44,604 nucleotides of DNA from NCBI GenBank assembly GCA_900768075.1, contig CAAGBN010000020.1, forward strand, positions 1 to 44,604. Reading direction: 5' to 3'. Both the position numbers and the translations under genes were made by a program. The stretch is from Clostridia bacterium (GTDB taxonomy: Bacteria > Bacillota > Clostridia > Oscillospirales > Acutalibacteraceae). Under the pieces are notes generated by a model. The model made no database searches and was not told the DNA's origin. It saw only the letters and a list, made by a program, of their open reading frames with translations. Positions 1-8,209 of this stretch are shown here, piece by piece (the first letter of the stretch is position 1; every line of letters starts with the position of its first letter).

Positions 1-92
1 ATCTTAACCATCGAATCTCGGGTTCCTTTTCTTATCTCGTTGTTTAATTTTCAAGGTCCAATCGCTTTCCCTCTCTCGAGGACAGCTCAAAG
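1..92 (-). other. rRNA operon leader (truncated by contig edge)
   Basis: Read on the minus strand, this stretch follows two strong promoters and contains TGGACCTTGAAAATT (complement of 46-60). That resembles the boxA-like TTGAAAA sequence typical of Firmicutes 16S leaders and 16S-23S spacers. No coding frame is plausible. The sequence stops before any mature rRNA, as expected when a short-read assembly breaks at a multicopy rRNA operon. Promoter pattern and boxA-like motif are seen; the rRNA assignment is inference. Confidence 0.6.
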
Positions 93-122
93 AGTATACC
101 ATACTGCATACCCTATTGTCAA
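93..122 (-). promoter_or_regulatory. Promoter P2 of the presumed rRNA operon
   Basis: Minus-strand -35 TTGACA (117-122), 18-bp spacer, -10 TATACT (93-98). It lies about 100 bp downstream of a second sigma-A promoter. Tandem strong promoters are usual for rRNA operons. Confidence 0.75.
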
Positions 123-200
123 TACTTTTTTGAAAGTTTTTTAAAAACTTTTTCGATTGACTTTTCAACATCTTTTCGCATCTCTGCGGAAAGCTTGTAT

Positions 201-229
201 ATAATATCACTTCTGTTTTTATTTGTCAA
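201..229 (-). promoter_or_regulatory. Promoter P1 of the presumed rRNA operon
   Basis: Minus-strand -35 TTGACA (224-229), 17-bp spacer, -10 TATTAT (201-206). It is the upstream member of the tandem pair. I see nothing identifiable between it and the terminator at 366-396. Confidence 0.7.
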
Positions 230-365
230 CTGTTTTTTCAACATTTTTTGTGGAAAAATTCATCGATTTGTACACTCTTTCGGGTGTTAAGTATTTTCAA
301 CATAGATGTTAATTAAAACCTTGTGCAATCCCCCGAAGAAACTGTTAATATTCACCAAAACCAAA

Positions 366-396
366 TCGGCGGGAAAGACCTCATCTTTCCCGCCGA
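366..396 (-). terminator. Terminator of the EEP-family gene
   Basis: Perfect 13-bp stem (366-378 with 384-396), loop of 5, directly after the stop of the upstream minus gene. The following T-run is broken (TTTGGTTTTGG), so efficiency is uncertain. Confidence 0.7.
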
Positions 397-419
397 CTTA
401 AACGCGTTACATTATTATA

Positions 420-1484
420 TTACTTATTGATACCTAAAAGCTCCATAAGAGCATCCCAGTTTGTGAGAATTTTGATTATATCCATAAAGAAATAGTAAAT
501 GCGTCTGAAGATATTTTCAGCTTCGTCTTCTTCCTTTACAATGAGATCATCTTCGTTTTCCTTGAAATCATCTGTCTTTGTGTAAGTGAATTCGAGATTA
601 AGTGCAGGATGGTCTGAAAGCTCAGTCATACCGTCATATTCAATTACATCATATGTAAGCTTTGTAATTTCAAGCTCTACACCGCCACCATTTTTGAACA
701 TCGCTCTCTCGATTGAGTCCCATACACCACAAGTTGAGTTATAACCTGCACCGTATTTATCAATATAGTATGAGAAGTCATCGTAGTCGCCATTGTTGTG
801 ACATTCAACCCAACCGTCTTTCATGCCAGCACCATTGATCATATATTTTGTTACGCCTGTATCGGAGTTCGCTGTTTTCTGATGAAGGAAAGCATTGAAG
901 TCACCAACAACAATTACGGGTCTGTCTGTTTTGCGGTTGTTGATATGCTCTGCGAGCTGTCTGTAGTTGTCAGTTCTTGCTGCTACTGAACCTGCATCAC
1001 CGTAAGCATCAGCGTGGATAGTATAGAGATCGAGATACACACCGTCTTCAAGCTCAATTACAGTATAAAGGAAGCCCTTTGGTGTAAGCTCATCATTACC
1101 ACCATCGATTACACCTGAAAGCATATCCCATTCTTCTCTGTACTCTTCGTAGATTTTAGTTTTTGAATACACATTAAGACCGTCGCCCCAAGGAATGCTG
1201 CCTGTGTGATTTGTTTCATAAGCGTATGTTTTGATCTGCTCATCAAGGTAGCTGTGGTAAGTGAAGTCTTCCTGAACTGCAACGATATCATAATCTGAAT
1301 CGTTGATATACTTACCGATAGCAGCCTGCTTGAGATGTACATCAAGGTCGATAGGAAGACCTGCTACGTTATAGCTGAGGATTTTGAGAGTTTTTGTTTC
1401 GTTTGCTGTAGCTGTTACGCTTAATACGGACATTGCCATAATTAAGCAGAGAACAACTGCAAGGATAGCTCTGAGTTTTTTCAT
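420..1484 (-). CDS. Secreted endonuclease/exonuclease/phosphatase (EEP) family hydrolase
   Basis: 354 aa. Residues 1-28 form a Sec signal peptide ending near TATANE. The EEP-fold motifs follow in order: LSYNVAGLP, VQEDF (metal-binding Glu), VVGDFNAF (Asp/Asn pair) and a C-terminal SDHPAL with the catalytic His. The family includes extracellular nucleases, inositol phosphatases and bacterial neutral sphingomyelinases. The short SYNVAGLP start and single-domain size fit the sphingomyelinase-like branch, but substrate cannot be fixed from sequence. After the catalytic core comes an acidic linker (ENEDDLIVKEEDEAEN), then an aromatic/basic amphipathic tail ending LLGINK, like the tails of other secreted proteins here. 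The start is supported by AAAGGAG upstream and a TTGACT-17-TAAAAT promoter; a terminator follows the stop. It is probably monocistronic. Confidence 0.85.
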   Translation of the reverse strand: MKKLRAILAVVLCLIMAMSVLSVTATANETKTLKILSYNVAGLPIDLDVHLKQAAIGKYINDSDYDIVAVQEDFTYHSYLDEQIKTYAYETNHTGSIPWGDGLNVYSKTKIYEEYREEWDMLSGVIDGGNDELTPKGFLYTVIELEDGVYLDLYTIHADAYGDAGSVAARTDNYRQLAEHINNRKTDRPVIVVGDFNAFLHQKTANSDTGVTKYMINGAGMKDGWVECHNNGDYDDFSYYIDKYGAGYNSTCGVWDSIERAMFKNGGGVELEITKLTYDVIEYDGMTELSDHPALNLEFTYTKTDDFKENEDDLIVKEEDEAENIFRRIYYFFMDIIKILTNWDALMELLGINK

Positions 1485-1516
1485 AGGTATTTCTCCTTTG
1501 TAATATTGTAATTATA

Positions 1517-1545
1517 ATTTTATATTATGTAATTAAAAAAGTCAA
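1517..1545 (-). promoter_or_regulatory. Promoter of the EEP-family gene
   Basis: -35 TTGACT (1540-1545), 17-bp spacer, -10 TAAAAT (1517-1522), upstream of the start at 1484. Confidence 0.65.
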
Positions 1546-1600
1546 TGATTTAATTGATGTTCTCTTATTTGTTATTTAAACTGAATAAAACTTATAGACA

Positions 1601-1804
1601 TTATTTCTTTTTTAATTTTTCCACATTTTCCAAATAAATAGACACCTCTCCACATTTTGTACAGATAGCTACTTTAGGTTGTTCCATTCTCCCACCCCAC
1701 CATTTGTTTTCATCATCAGTTAACACCAAACCGTAGGCAGCACCTTTAACCTTAATGTTGCAATTTTCTATCATTGTTGTGTTGCATCTGATACACTTTC
1801 GCAT
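1601..1804 (-). CDS. Small zinc-ribbon protein
   Basis: 67 aa from the start chosen here. CIRC near the N-terminus and CTKC about 50 residues later form the two knuckles of a zinc ribbon; WWGG lies between them. Such proteins are usually annotated as nucleic-acid-binding zinc ribbons without proven function. An ATG 12 bases further upstream (1816) overlaps the Shine-Dalgarno GGAGG; the ATG at 1804 has GGAGG at proper spacing, so 1804 is preferred. No signal peptide, so cytosolic. It lies alone between two larger genes with no recognisable terminator. Confidence 0.65.
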   Translation of the reverse strand: MRKCIRCNTTMIENCNIKVKGAAYGLVLTDDENKWWGGRMEQPKVAICTKCGEVSIYLENVEKLKKK

Positions 1805-1968
1805 AATAACCTCCATAAATTATTTTATAAATTTTTGTTCTGGCTATATAATAATTACTTTGCCATATCCTTAATTAAAGTAGTGTCTCTTTTCTTTTAA
1901 TCAATTATACCACTGCCCCTCTGACTATTCAATACATACCTTGCAAATTCATAATTCATAATTATTAT

Positions 1969-2027
1969 GCGCTCGCCGCGGGGCGTTACTTTTTGCTACC
2001 GCCAAAAAAGTAACCAAAAACGCGGTG
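1969..2027. repeat. Dispersed palindromic repeat, copy 1 (GCGTTACTTTTT family)
   Basis: A CTCGCCG start is followed by GGCGTTACTTTTTG, a short centre, then AAAAAAGTAACCAAAAACGC, forming an imperfect hairpin. Three further copies lie at about 7056, 13741 and 15436. It sits just past the pckG terminator. No ORF. Confidence 0.75.
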
Positions 2028-2055
2028 ATGTTTTTTTATTTCTTTCCCACATAAA

Positions 2056-2081
2056 AAAGAGACCGCCGTAGCAGTCTCTTT
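2056..2081 (-). terminator. Terminator of pckG
   Basis: Stem AAAGAGAC / GTCTCTTT with a GC-rich 10-base loop, followed on the minus strand by a T-run, 15 bases after the stop. Confidence 0.8.
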
Positions 2082-2095
2082 CTATAAATCTTAAA

Positions 2096-3886
2096 TTATT
2101 CAGCTGTGTTCTTCTTGAGTGTTTCAAGTTCAGCTCTGAGTTCCTTGGGAAGCTTGTCGCCAAACTTGCCGTAGAATTCTTCGATGCCCTTAGCATCTTC
2201 AGCCCAAAGAGCCTTATCAACGTCAAGAATCTTCTTGAGTGACTCAACTGTAACTTCACCTTCAAGACCTTCAAGGTTGATGTCTTCAGCCTTGGGAAGG
2301 TAACCGATAGCTGTTTCGTCAGCGCCAACCTTGCCTTCACATCTGTCGATGATCCAGTCAAGTACACGAAGGTTGTCACCGAAACCGGGCCACATGAAGT
2401 TGCCTTCGTCATCCTTACGGAACCAGTTAACGTTGAAGATTTTGGGAGCCTTGTCAGCATCGAGTGTTGCACCGATGTTGATCCAGTGCTGCCAGTAGTC
2501 AGCCATATCATAACCGCAGAAGGGAAGCATAGCCATGGGGTCACGACGAACAACACCTACTGCACCAGCTGCAGCTGCTGTTGTTTCTGAAGCCATGATT
2601 GAACCTACGAATACACCGTGGTTCCAGTCACGTGACTGATATACGAGGGGAGCAAGCTTAGCACGACGGCCACCGAATACGATAGCTGATACGGGCACAC
2701 CGTTGGGGTTTTCGAACTCGCTGCTGATGCAGGGGCAGTTCTTAGCGGGAGCTGTGAAACGGCTGTTGGGGTGAGCACCCTTGATTTCGTCAACCTTGCC
2801 GTTCCAGGGCTTACCTGTCCATTCGAGTGCGTTCTCGGGAGGATTCTTGTCGAGACCTTCCCACCAAACTGTATCGTTGTCAAGATTGTAAGCAACGTTT
2901 GTGAAGATTGTGCCTTCCTTTGTTGAAAGAAGAGCGTTGGGGTTTGACTTCATATTTGTACCGGGAGCAACACCGAAGAAGCCGTTTTCAGGGTTGATAG
3001 CATAGAGTCTGCCGTCTTCACCCTTACGGATCCAAGCGATATCGTCACCTACGCACCATACCTTGTATCCCTTGTTCTTGTAGCCCTCGGGAGGAATGAG
3101 CATTGCAAGGTTTGTCTTACCGCAAGCTGAGGGGAATGCAGCACAGATGTATTTGATTTCGCCGTTGGGCTTTTCGATACCGAGGATGAGCATGTGTTCA
3201 GCCATCCAGCCTTCCTGACGACCCTGGTTTGAAGCGATACGAAGAGCGAAGCACTTCTTACCGAGAAGTACGTTTCCGCCGTAACCTGAGTTAACTGAGA
3301 TAATTGTGTTATCCTGGGGGAACTGGCAGATGTATCTCTTCTCTTCGTCGATTTCGCAACGGCAGTGGAGACCACGTACCCAGTCGTTGCTGTCGCCAAG
3401 AGCTTCAAGTACGTTGAAGCCAACTCTTGTCATAATAGCCATATTGAGTACAACGTAGATTGAGTCTGTAAGTTCGATACCAGCCTTTGAGAACTTTGAA
3501 CCTACGGGGCCCATTGAGTAGGGAATTACGTAAGCTGTTCTGCCCTTGTAGCTGTCCTTAGCAATGCTGTAAAGCATTTCATAAGCTTCAGCGGGATCCA
3601 TCCAGTTGTTTGTGGGGCCTGCTTCTTCCTTTGTGGGAGCGCAGATGAAAGTTCTGCCTTCAACACGAGCAACGTCGTTTACAGCAGTTCTGTGATAGTA
3701 ACAACCGGGAAGAAGGTCCTGGTTGAGTTTGATCATTTCGCCTGTAGCGCAAGCTTCTGCTCTGAGAGCTTCGAGCTGTTCTTCTGAACCGTCGATCCAT
3801 ACAACCTTATCAGGGTTAACAAGGTTGATTTTGTCTTCGAGCCAAGCAAGAACGCTGGGGTTCTTTGTGGGTGCATTGTTAAGCAT
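2096..3886 (-). CDS. pckG: Phosphoenolpyruvate carboxykinase (GTP)
   Basis: 596 aa, the normal length for the GTP-dependent class. It interconverts oxaloacetate + GTP and PEP + CO2 + GDP at the PEP/oxaloacetate node; in anaerobes it often works towards oxaloacetate and succinate/propionate. The class signature FPSACGKTNLAM (P-loop with the mobile-lid Cys) lies near residues 250-262. The conserved GPTNNW and YGGNVLLGKK segments upstream and the FGGRR and NWFRKD segments downstream belong to the GTP family, not the ATP-type pckA. Cytosolic, no signal peptide. The ATG at 3886 has AAAGGAAAGA upstream, with promoter TTGCAA-17-TATAAT and its own terminator: a monocistronic housekeeping gene. Confidence 0.97.
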   Translation of the reverse strand: MLNNAPTKNPSVLAWLEDKINLVNPDKVVWIDGSEEQLEALRAEACATGEMIKLNQDLLPGCYYHRTAVNDVARVEGRTFICAPTKEEAGPTNNWMDPAEAYEMLYSIAKDSYKGRTAYVIPYSMGPVGSKFSKAGIELTDSIYVVLNMAIMTRVGFNVLEALGDSNDWVRGLHCRCEIDEEKRYICQFPQDNTIISVNSGYGGNVLLGKKCFALRIASNQGRQEGWMAEHMLILGIEKPNGEIKYICAAFPSACGKTNLAMLIPPEGYKNKGYKVWCVGDDIAWIRKGEDGRLYAINPENGFFGVAPGTNMKSNPNALLSTKEGTIFTNVAYNLDNDTVWWEGLDKNPPENALEWTGKPWNGKVDEIKGAHPNSRFTAPAKNCPCISSEFENPNGVPVSAIVFGGRRAKLAPLVYQSRDWNHGVFVGSIMASETTAAAAGAVGVVRRDPMAMLPFCGYDMADYWQHWINIGATLDADKAPKIFNVNWFRKDDEGNFMWPGFGDNLRVLDWIIDRCEGKVGADETAIGYLPKAEDINLEGLEGEVTVESLKKILDVDKALWAEDAKGIEEFYGKFGDKLPKELRAELETLKKNTAE

Positions 3887-3970
3887 AGTAAAATCTTTCC
3901 TTTCATGAATGGTTTATACTAAGTAGTCGAAAATTTGCTCCTTGTACTCCATACTACTTTATTCTATGAT

Positions 3971-3999
3971 ATTATACTAATTTTTAAACGGATTTGCAA
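3971..3999 (-). promoter_or_regulatory. Promoter of pckG
   Basis: -35 TTGCAA (3994-3999), 17-bp spacer, -10 TATAAT (3971-3976). The leader to the ATG is about 80 nt. Confidence 0.7.
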
Positions 4000-4061
4000 G
4001 AGACAGACCATAAAATATATAATTATTTTACATATGTTTTTTATGTATTTTTCACATTTAA

Positions 4062-4089
4062 AGGTACCCTACCAATCGGCAGGGTACCT
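4062..4089 (-). terminator. Terminator of the His/Cys repeat gene
   Basis: Stem AGGTACCCT / AGGGTACCT, 10-base loop, 11 bases after the stop. The T-run is poor, so termination is likely but not certain. Confidence 0.55.
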
Positions 4090-4099
4090 GAGAGTTTAA

Positions 4100-6553
4100 T
4101 TATTTCACTTTTTCTTCAATAACATAGTGAGGTGCACCGCATTCACATGTCTGATTTATTCCCAAAATTTTCCAGAAAAATGCAAGAATCTTTGCAAGAA
4201 CCTTTGTTACTATGCCGTTGTTATGACAGAAGTGAGTACATTCAGCTCTTGAGCCGTCTTCTAACTCAACGTCATATATATTACATCTTGTGCAATATTT
4301 TGTTCCGTTGTCATCATATTTGAAATTATGACCTAAGGGCTCAATAATCTTTGCGGGACTGTCATAGAAACAAATGGGACAATACTTAGCCTCTGTAATA
4401 CCGGCTGTTACACAGTCAGGAGCAATAGCGGCCTGAGTCTCCATCCACATATGAGGTAAAATATTCTTTACCTGCACCTTGCAGACAGTACATTCATATA
4501 CTTCGGAATAACAAGAGGTTTCATTATGCTTATAAACTTTTTCTAAAAGATTCAATTCAACGTGTTCACCTGCTGCTACTGTCTTTTCATCATAATACTT
4601 TGAACATATTGAACATTTAAGACGTACCTTACCGCCTGTTGTGCAATTTTGAGAGCTGTCTACAAATTCCCAGACACCGGGTGCATGGGTACCCATATAT
4701 GTATCATATTCAGTGGTATTACAAGTATAGCAGTTTCTTGATCTTGTTCCTTGCTGACTGCAGGTTGCTTCCACAAGAACTCTCCATGTTGTAAAGTTGT
4801 GTGTTGCTGACATTACTCTTGATTCTGTATGGTTACAGTTTTCATTTGTACACTTACGTGTCTTCACACCGTTTTCTTCACAAGTGGGACGCTTTGTTAT
4901 TTCCCAACCAGACATTGTATGAGCTGTAGTTTCAATAGCCTCTGCACCATCATCTTCACCTGCAAAGTAGTAATCACAGTAAATACAGTCATAAGCACGA
5001 AGACCTGCAGAATAACAAGTGGGAAGTATTACAGGAGATTTAACTGTTCTTTTAACGTGTGCATCAGGGTCAATAGGAAGTATATCTGAAAGCACCTGAC
5101 CTGAGCTACAAGCTGTACAAGCATACTCGATCTTACCCTCAGTAAAGCAGGTAGGAGCAGTATAACTATATACTATACGAGTATTATAATGCTTAGGCAC
5201 CGGTCTTCTGATTGTTTTAAAGCACTTCTGGCACATTGCCATTTCCTCGCCCTCACTAAAGCAAGTGGGCTTATTTTGAGGATCCTGTACCCAAACAACA
5301 TCATCAGCAAAAACATGAGCTTCGCTGTCTATGGGGATTATCTCGTAAACCTCACCGCACTCAGTACAGTTATTGATTCTGCAGCCTTCTTCTGTGCAGG
5401 TTGGCTCAATCACAAGCCAATTATCTGTTACAGTATGCTCAAGCTTAGGTATGTCTACTTCATCAACATGACCGTCGTTAAGGGTACAAATTCTCAGAAG
5501 ACGACCCTTGTTTGCGCAGGTAGCTTCTTCAAGTACAACTTCTTTCCACAAATGAGCATCCTCATCTATAGGTAAAGTAACGTCTACACCTGTTTCCATA
5601 CAGATAAGGCAATCACCACGATTGTAGCCTGATTTCATACATGTTGAAAGACGTGTTGAGTAGCCTGTTGCAAGCTTATGCTGAGGATAGAATGATTCCA
5701 TAGCAGTGTTTGTGTTACAAATATCACAGTAGCGTACACGTACACCTACAGCACCGCTTGTCATACAGTCAGCATCTGCAGGAAGAGGAGTCTTAACTGT
5801 CCATTCAAGATAGCTGTGAGCATTTTCTTTACCAACTGTAACTGTCTTTGTTACACCGCATTCTTTACAAACTACCTTACCAATACCGTCTGTCTTACAT
5901 GTTAAACCGCTAATATCAAAGGGATTTTCAGTAAACACGTGATTATCAGCATCAACTTCTACTTCTACCTTAACAAGATCTGTACAGGTTCTGCAGTCGT
6001 AGCAGATAACACCCTTTGTTTTACATGTAGGTGCTTCATAAACTAAAATCTTGCTGTCATCAACATCGTGTTCAACAGTGTATTCTCTTGCAATTCTTGA
6101 ACCGCAAACGGTACAATCGTTCTTTTCTCTACCGGGCTTGTTACATTTTGCAGTAGTGGTTATCTGCCATTTATCTTCATCAAAAGTATGAGGCAGCTTC
6201 TCTATATACTTATAGGTCTCTTTTTCACACCAAAGACAAGTATAAATTTCAATACCTGTAACCTTACAGGTAGCCTGAATCTTAACCTCTGTCTGCTGAT
6301 AGTTGTGATTGTTGATATTAATAGGGATTGTGTCATAAACCCTGTATGTACAACCGTCGACAGTGCACTGTCTGTATCTTGAACCCTCAGCAACACAAGT
6401 TGGCGCCACAGCAATCTCCCATTTTGCATCGAAGATATGCTGATGCTCGCCAGCAGCCAAAGGCTCAACAACTGCCACACTTACCGCAGAAAAAGCCATA
6501 AGTATGCTGAGCGCAAAAGCGATAACTCTTTTCGTCATACTAATTTTTTTCAT
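4100..6553 (-). CDS. Exported His/Cys-repeat (zinc-ribbon-like) surface protein
   Basis: 817 aa. Signal peptide about 1-34 (MKKISMTKRVIAFALSILMA...). The rest is about 17 tandem units of 37-50 aa following H-x(10-18)-C-x(4-8)-G-x(4-6)-C-x2-C, for example APTCKTKGVICYDCRTC and EPTCTEEGCRINNCTEC, plus a C-terminal half unit (KYCTRC). Unit 8 lacks the last Cys (RICTLNDGH). One His and three Cys per unit suggest metal binding or disulfide-stabilised modules. Similar PTC...G...C..C repeats occur in many gut Clostridia surface proteins, but I know of no assigned function. Near the C-terminus a hydrophobic helix (VLAKILAFFWKILGINQ) precedes a CECGAPHYV segment. RBS GGAGG 8 nt upstream; promoter TTGACG-17-TATTAT. 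Monocistronic. Confidence 0.85.
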   Translation of the reverse strand: MKKISMTKRVIAFALSILMAFSAVSVAVVEPLAAGEHQHIFDAKWEIAVAPTCVAEGSRYRQCTVDGCTYRVYDTIPININNHNYQQTEVKIQATCKVTGIEIYTCLWCEKETYKYIEKLPHTFDEDKWQITTTAKCNKPGREKNDCTVCGSRIAREYTVEHDVDDSKILVYEAPTCKTKGVICYDCRTCTDLVKVEVEVDADNHVFTENPFDISGLTCKTDGIGKVVCKECGVTKTVTVGKENAHSYLEWTVKTPLPADADCMTSGAVGVRVRYCDICNTNTAMESFYPQHKLATGYSTRLSTCMKSGYNRGDCLICMETGVDVTLPIDEDAHLWKEVVLEEATCANKGRLLRICTLNDGHVDEVDIPKLEHTVTDNWLVIEPTCTEEGCRINNCTECGEVYEIIPIDSEAHVFADDVVWVQDPQNKPTCFSEGEEMAMCQKCFKTIRRPVPKHYNTRIVYSYTAPTCFTEGKIEYACTACSSGQVLSDILPIDPDAHVKRTVKSPVILPTCYSAGLRAYDCIYCDYYFAGEDDGAEAIETTAHTMSGWEITKRPTCEENGVKTRKCTNENCNHTESRVMSATHNFTTWRVLVEATCSQQGTRSRNCYTCNTTEYDTYMGTHAPGVWEFVDSSQNCTTGGKVRLKCSICSKYYDEKTVAAGEHVELNLLEKVYKHNETSCYSEVYECTVCKVQVKNILPHMWMETQAAIAPDCVTAGITEAKYCPICFYDSPAKIIEPLGHNFKYDDNGTKYCTRCNIYDVELEDGSRAECTHFCHNNGIVTKVLAKILAFFWKILGINQTCECGAPHYVIEEKVK

Positions 6554-6606
6554 ATTATCAACCTCCGAAAAGTTTGGTTTGCAAATTTACACAAATATAC
6601 ATACTA

Positions 6607-6635
6607 ATAATATCATTAAAATTCACAATCGTCAA
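6607..6635 (-). promoter_or_regulatory. Promoter of the His/Cys repeat gene
   Basis: -35 TTGACG (6630-6635), 17-bp spacer, -10 TATTAT (6607-6612), upstream of the ATG at 6553. Confidence 0.7.
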
Positions 6636-6743
6636 CCTCAGAAATATAAATTTATCTCTAATTCATAAAAAACACATTAAATTAACAAACCTCCTCGAAA
6701 ATTAACAGGTGGAGTTAACTTTTTTATAGGGTTTCTGCAATAG

Positions 6744-6937
6744 ACCCTTCCGTCACGACTTCGTCGTGCCACCTTTTTCTCCAAAAACGGGAACCCCTTT
6801 GTCACTTCGTGACATTTCCCCTGACAGGGGAATTACCTTTCAGGGACGGCAAGAAATCTATCTGACAACTTTCTGCTTTCGTCAGCTCGTCTCCCCTGAA
6901 AGGGGAGATGTCTTCGACTTGTCGAAGACAGAGGGGT
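6744..6937. repeat. Multi-hairpin repeat element A
   Basis: Gene-free DNA packed with perfect small hairpins: CACGAC/GTCGTG (6754-6768), TGTCAC/GTGACA (6800-6814), TTCCCCT/AGGGGAA (6816-6832), TCTCCCCT/AGGGGAGA (6890-6908) and TGTCTTCGAC/GTCGAAGACA (6909-6930). The flanks ACCCTTCCGTC (6744-6754) and GACAGAGGGGT (6927-6937) pair over 10 of 11 positions, one as a T-G wobble, giving an outer stem. Short ORFs through it are artefacts of the palindromes. Similar cassettes are frequent in gut Clostridia. The rest of 6554-7129 holds only a promoter, a terminator and another repeat. Confidence 0.75.
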
Positions 6938-7014
6938 TAACCCCCTTACCCCTCACTTAAAAGGCGGGACATCTCTTCCCACCGCCGCCTTGTGAATTCG
7001 CGTCCCAATAAAAA

Positions 7015-7039
7015 AGTAGCAGACATCAAATCTGCTACT
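7015..7039 (-). terminator. Terminator of the sulfatase/maturase operon
   Basis: Stem AGTAGCAGA / TCTGCTACT, 7-base loop, T-rich on both sides (TTTTTTA on the minus strand), so possibly bidirectional. About 90 bases after the stop at 7130, with a repeat copy between. Confidence 0.75.
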
Positions 7040-7055
7040 TTATCTTTTTTATGCT

Positions 7056-7104
7056 GCCCTCGCCGGGCGGGCGTTACTTTTCTTATAAGAAAAGTAACCA
7101 AAAG
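7056..7104. repeat. Dispersed palindromic repeat, copy 2 (GCGTTACTTTTT family)
   Basis: GCCCTCGCCGGGCGGGCGTT start, then TTACTTTTCTTATAAGAAAAGTAACC, an almost perfect hairpin. It would be transcribed in the 3' UTR of the sulfatase operon, before the terminator. Confidence 0.75.
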
Positions 7105-7129
7105 AATTTTCCTTGTTCTGACGATTTTT

Positions 7130-8209
7130 TTACTTCCTGAACATTCTGAATAATGGCAGACATGCCCCGAAGAATGTCTTATAGCTATCACAATAATCAG
7201 CACTCGCCTTGTTTCGCTTGCATCCTCCTGCTCGGCATAAGGGATAAAACTGACACTTCTTACACTTTTCAGGCACCACAATGCTCTCTTTGATAAACTC
7301 GAAAGCCTTTTTGCTTTTTGCCATTTCTTCGAGTGTCATATCACTTAAATTACCAAGGCACCATTCATCTGTGCAGTAGAAATCACAGGGATAAACATTA
7401 CCGTTACCCTCAACTACAAACTGATGAGTACAATGACCCATAAGTCCACACTGCTCGGCCTTTTCACCTAAGTACATTCTCACCCAGTTATCAAACTGAC
7501 GGATGCTTATATAGTTACCTCTTGCAAAGTCCTTGACATAAAGGTTGAAGATGCGGATAAGAAAATCGCTGTACTGCTTCGGTGTCATATAAAGCTCACT
7601 CTCGGTGTCATCGCCCATAGGTCTCAGACACGGAATAAACTGCAGGTAGCCATAGCCCTGAGCGCGGAAATATTTATAAATTCTCTCTGCATTTTCAGCG
7701 CAGTAGCCTGTGAGTACGGTTAAGATATTGAACTCTGTCCTATGCTTTCTGAGCTTGTTTGCGGCAGTGATAATCTTATAGTAGGAATTCTGTCCGTTTG
7801 CATCAACCCGGAACTTATTGCCCTCATAATCACCGTCAAGGCTCAGACCAATAAGAAACTTATTCTCAGTGAAAAATCTCGCCCATTCGTCAGTTATAAG
7901 AGTACCGTTGGTCTGCAGCGAATAATAAATCTCACTGCCTTTTGTGTTGTACTTTTTAACAGTTTCGGTAAAAAACTTGAAATAGTCCATACCTGCAATA
8001 AGAGGCTCACCGCCCTGAAAAGCAAAAGCAACACTTGAGCCCTCAGCAAAACTGAGGGCATCTTTTATAAGCTTTTCAGCCGTTGCTTCATTCATCTTAC
8101 CGAGAGAGAAAACCTCTCGGTTAGCGGCAACATCGCAGTAAAAGCAATATTTACAGCGAAGATTGCAAAGAGAAGAAGCCGGCTTTATCATTATAGAAAG
8201 CGGTGGCAT
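7130..8209 (-). CDS. Anaerobic sulfatase-maturating radical SAM enzyme (anSME)
   Basis: 359 aa. Radical SAM/SPASM enzyme that converts the active-site Cys or Ser of a sulfatase to C-alpha-formylglycine without oxygen, in the cytosol before export. The SAM-binding 4Fe-4S motif CNLRCKYC uses Cys15, Cys19 and Cys22; FQGGEPL and SLDGD follow. The C-terminal Cys-rich part (CGLMGHC, YPCDFYC, CKKCQFYPLC, GGCKRN) would hold the two auxiliary clusters. Its ATG overlaps the sulfatase stop by one base (TAATG), so the two are translationally coupled, and the neighbour carries the matching Cys-type motif. This context makes anSME a safer call than a generic SPASM protein. Confidence 0.93.
   Translation of the reverse strand: MPPLSIMIKPASSLCNLRCKYCFYCDVAANREVFSLGKMNEATAEKLIKDALSFAEGSSVAFAFQGGEPLIAGMDYFKFFTETVKKYNTKGSEIYYSLQTNGTLITDEWARFFTENKFLIGLSLDGDYEGNKFRVDANGQNSYYKIITAANKLRKHRTEFNILTVLTGYCAENAERIYKYFRAQGYGYLQFIPCLRPMGDDTESELYMTPKQYSDFLIRIFNLYVKDFARGNYISIRQFDNWVRMYLGEKAEQCGLMGHCTHQFVVEGNGNVYPCDFYCTDEWCLGNLSDMTLEEMAKSKKAFEFIKESIVVPEKCKKCQFYPLCRAGGCKRNKASADYCDSYKTFFGACLPLFRMFRK

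Noticed and set aside
4..210. 68-codon minus-strand frame at the left edge
   Set aside because: It runs through two consensus promoters and the rRNA leader, has no ribosome binding site, and its composition is not protein-like.
6766..7281. Short ORFs across the hairpin-array region
   Set aside because: They are generated by palindromic repeats (and partly overlap anSME in another frame), with no translation signals.
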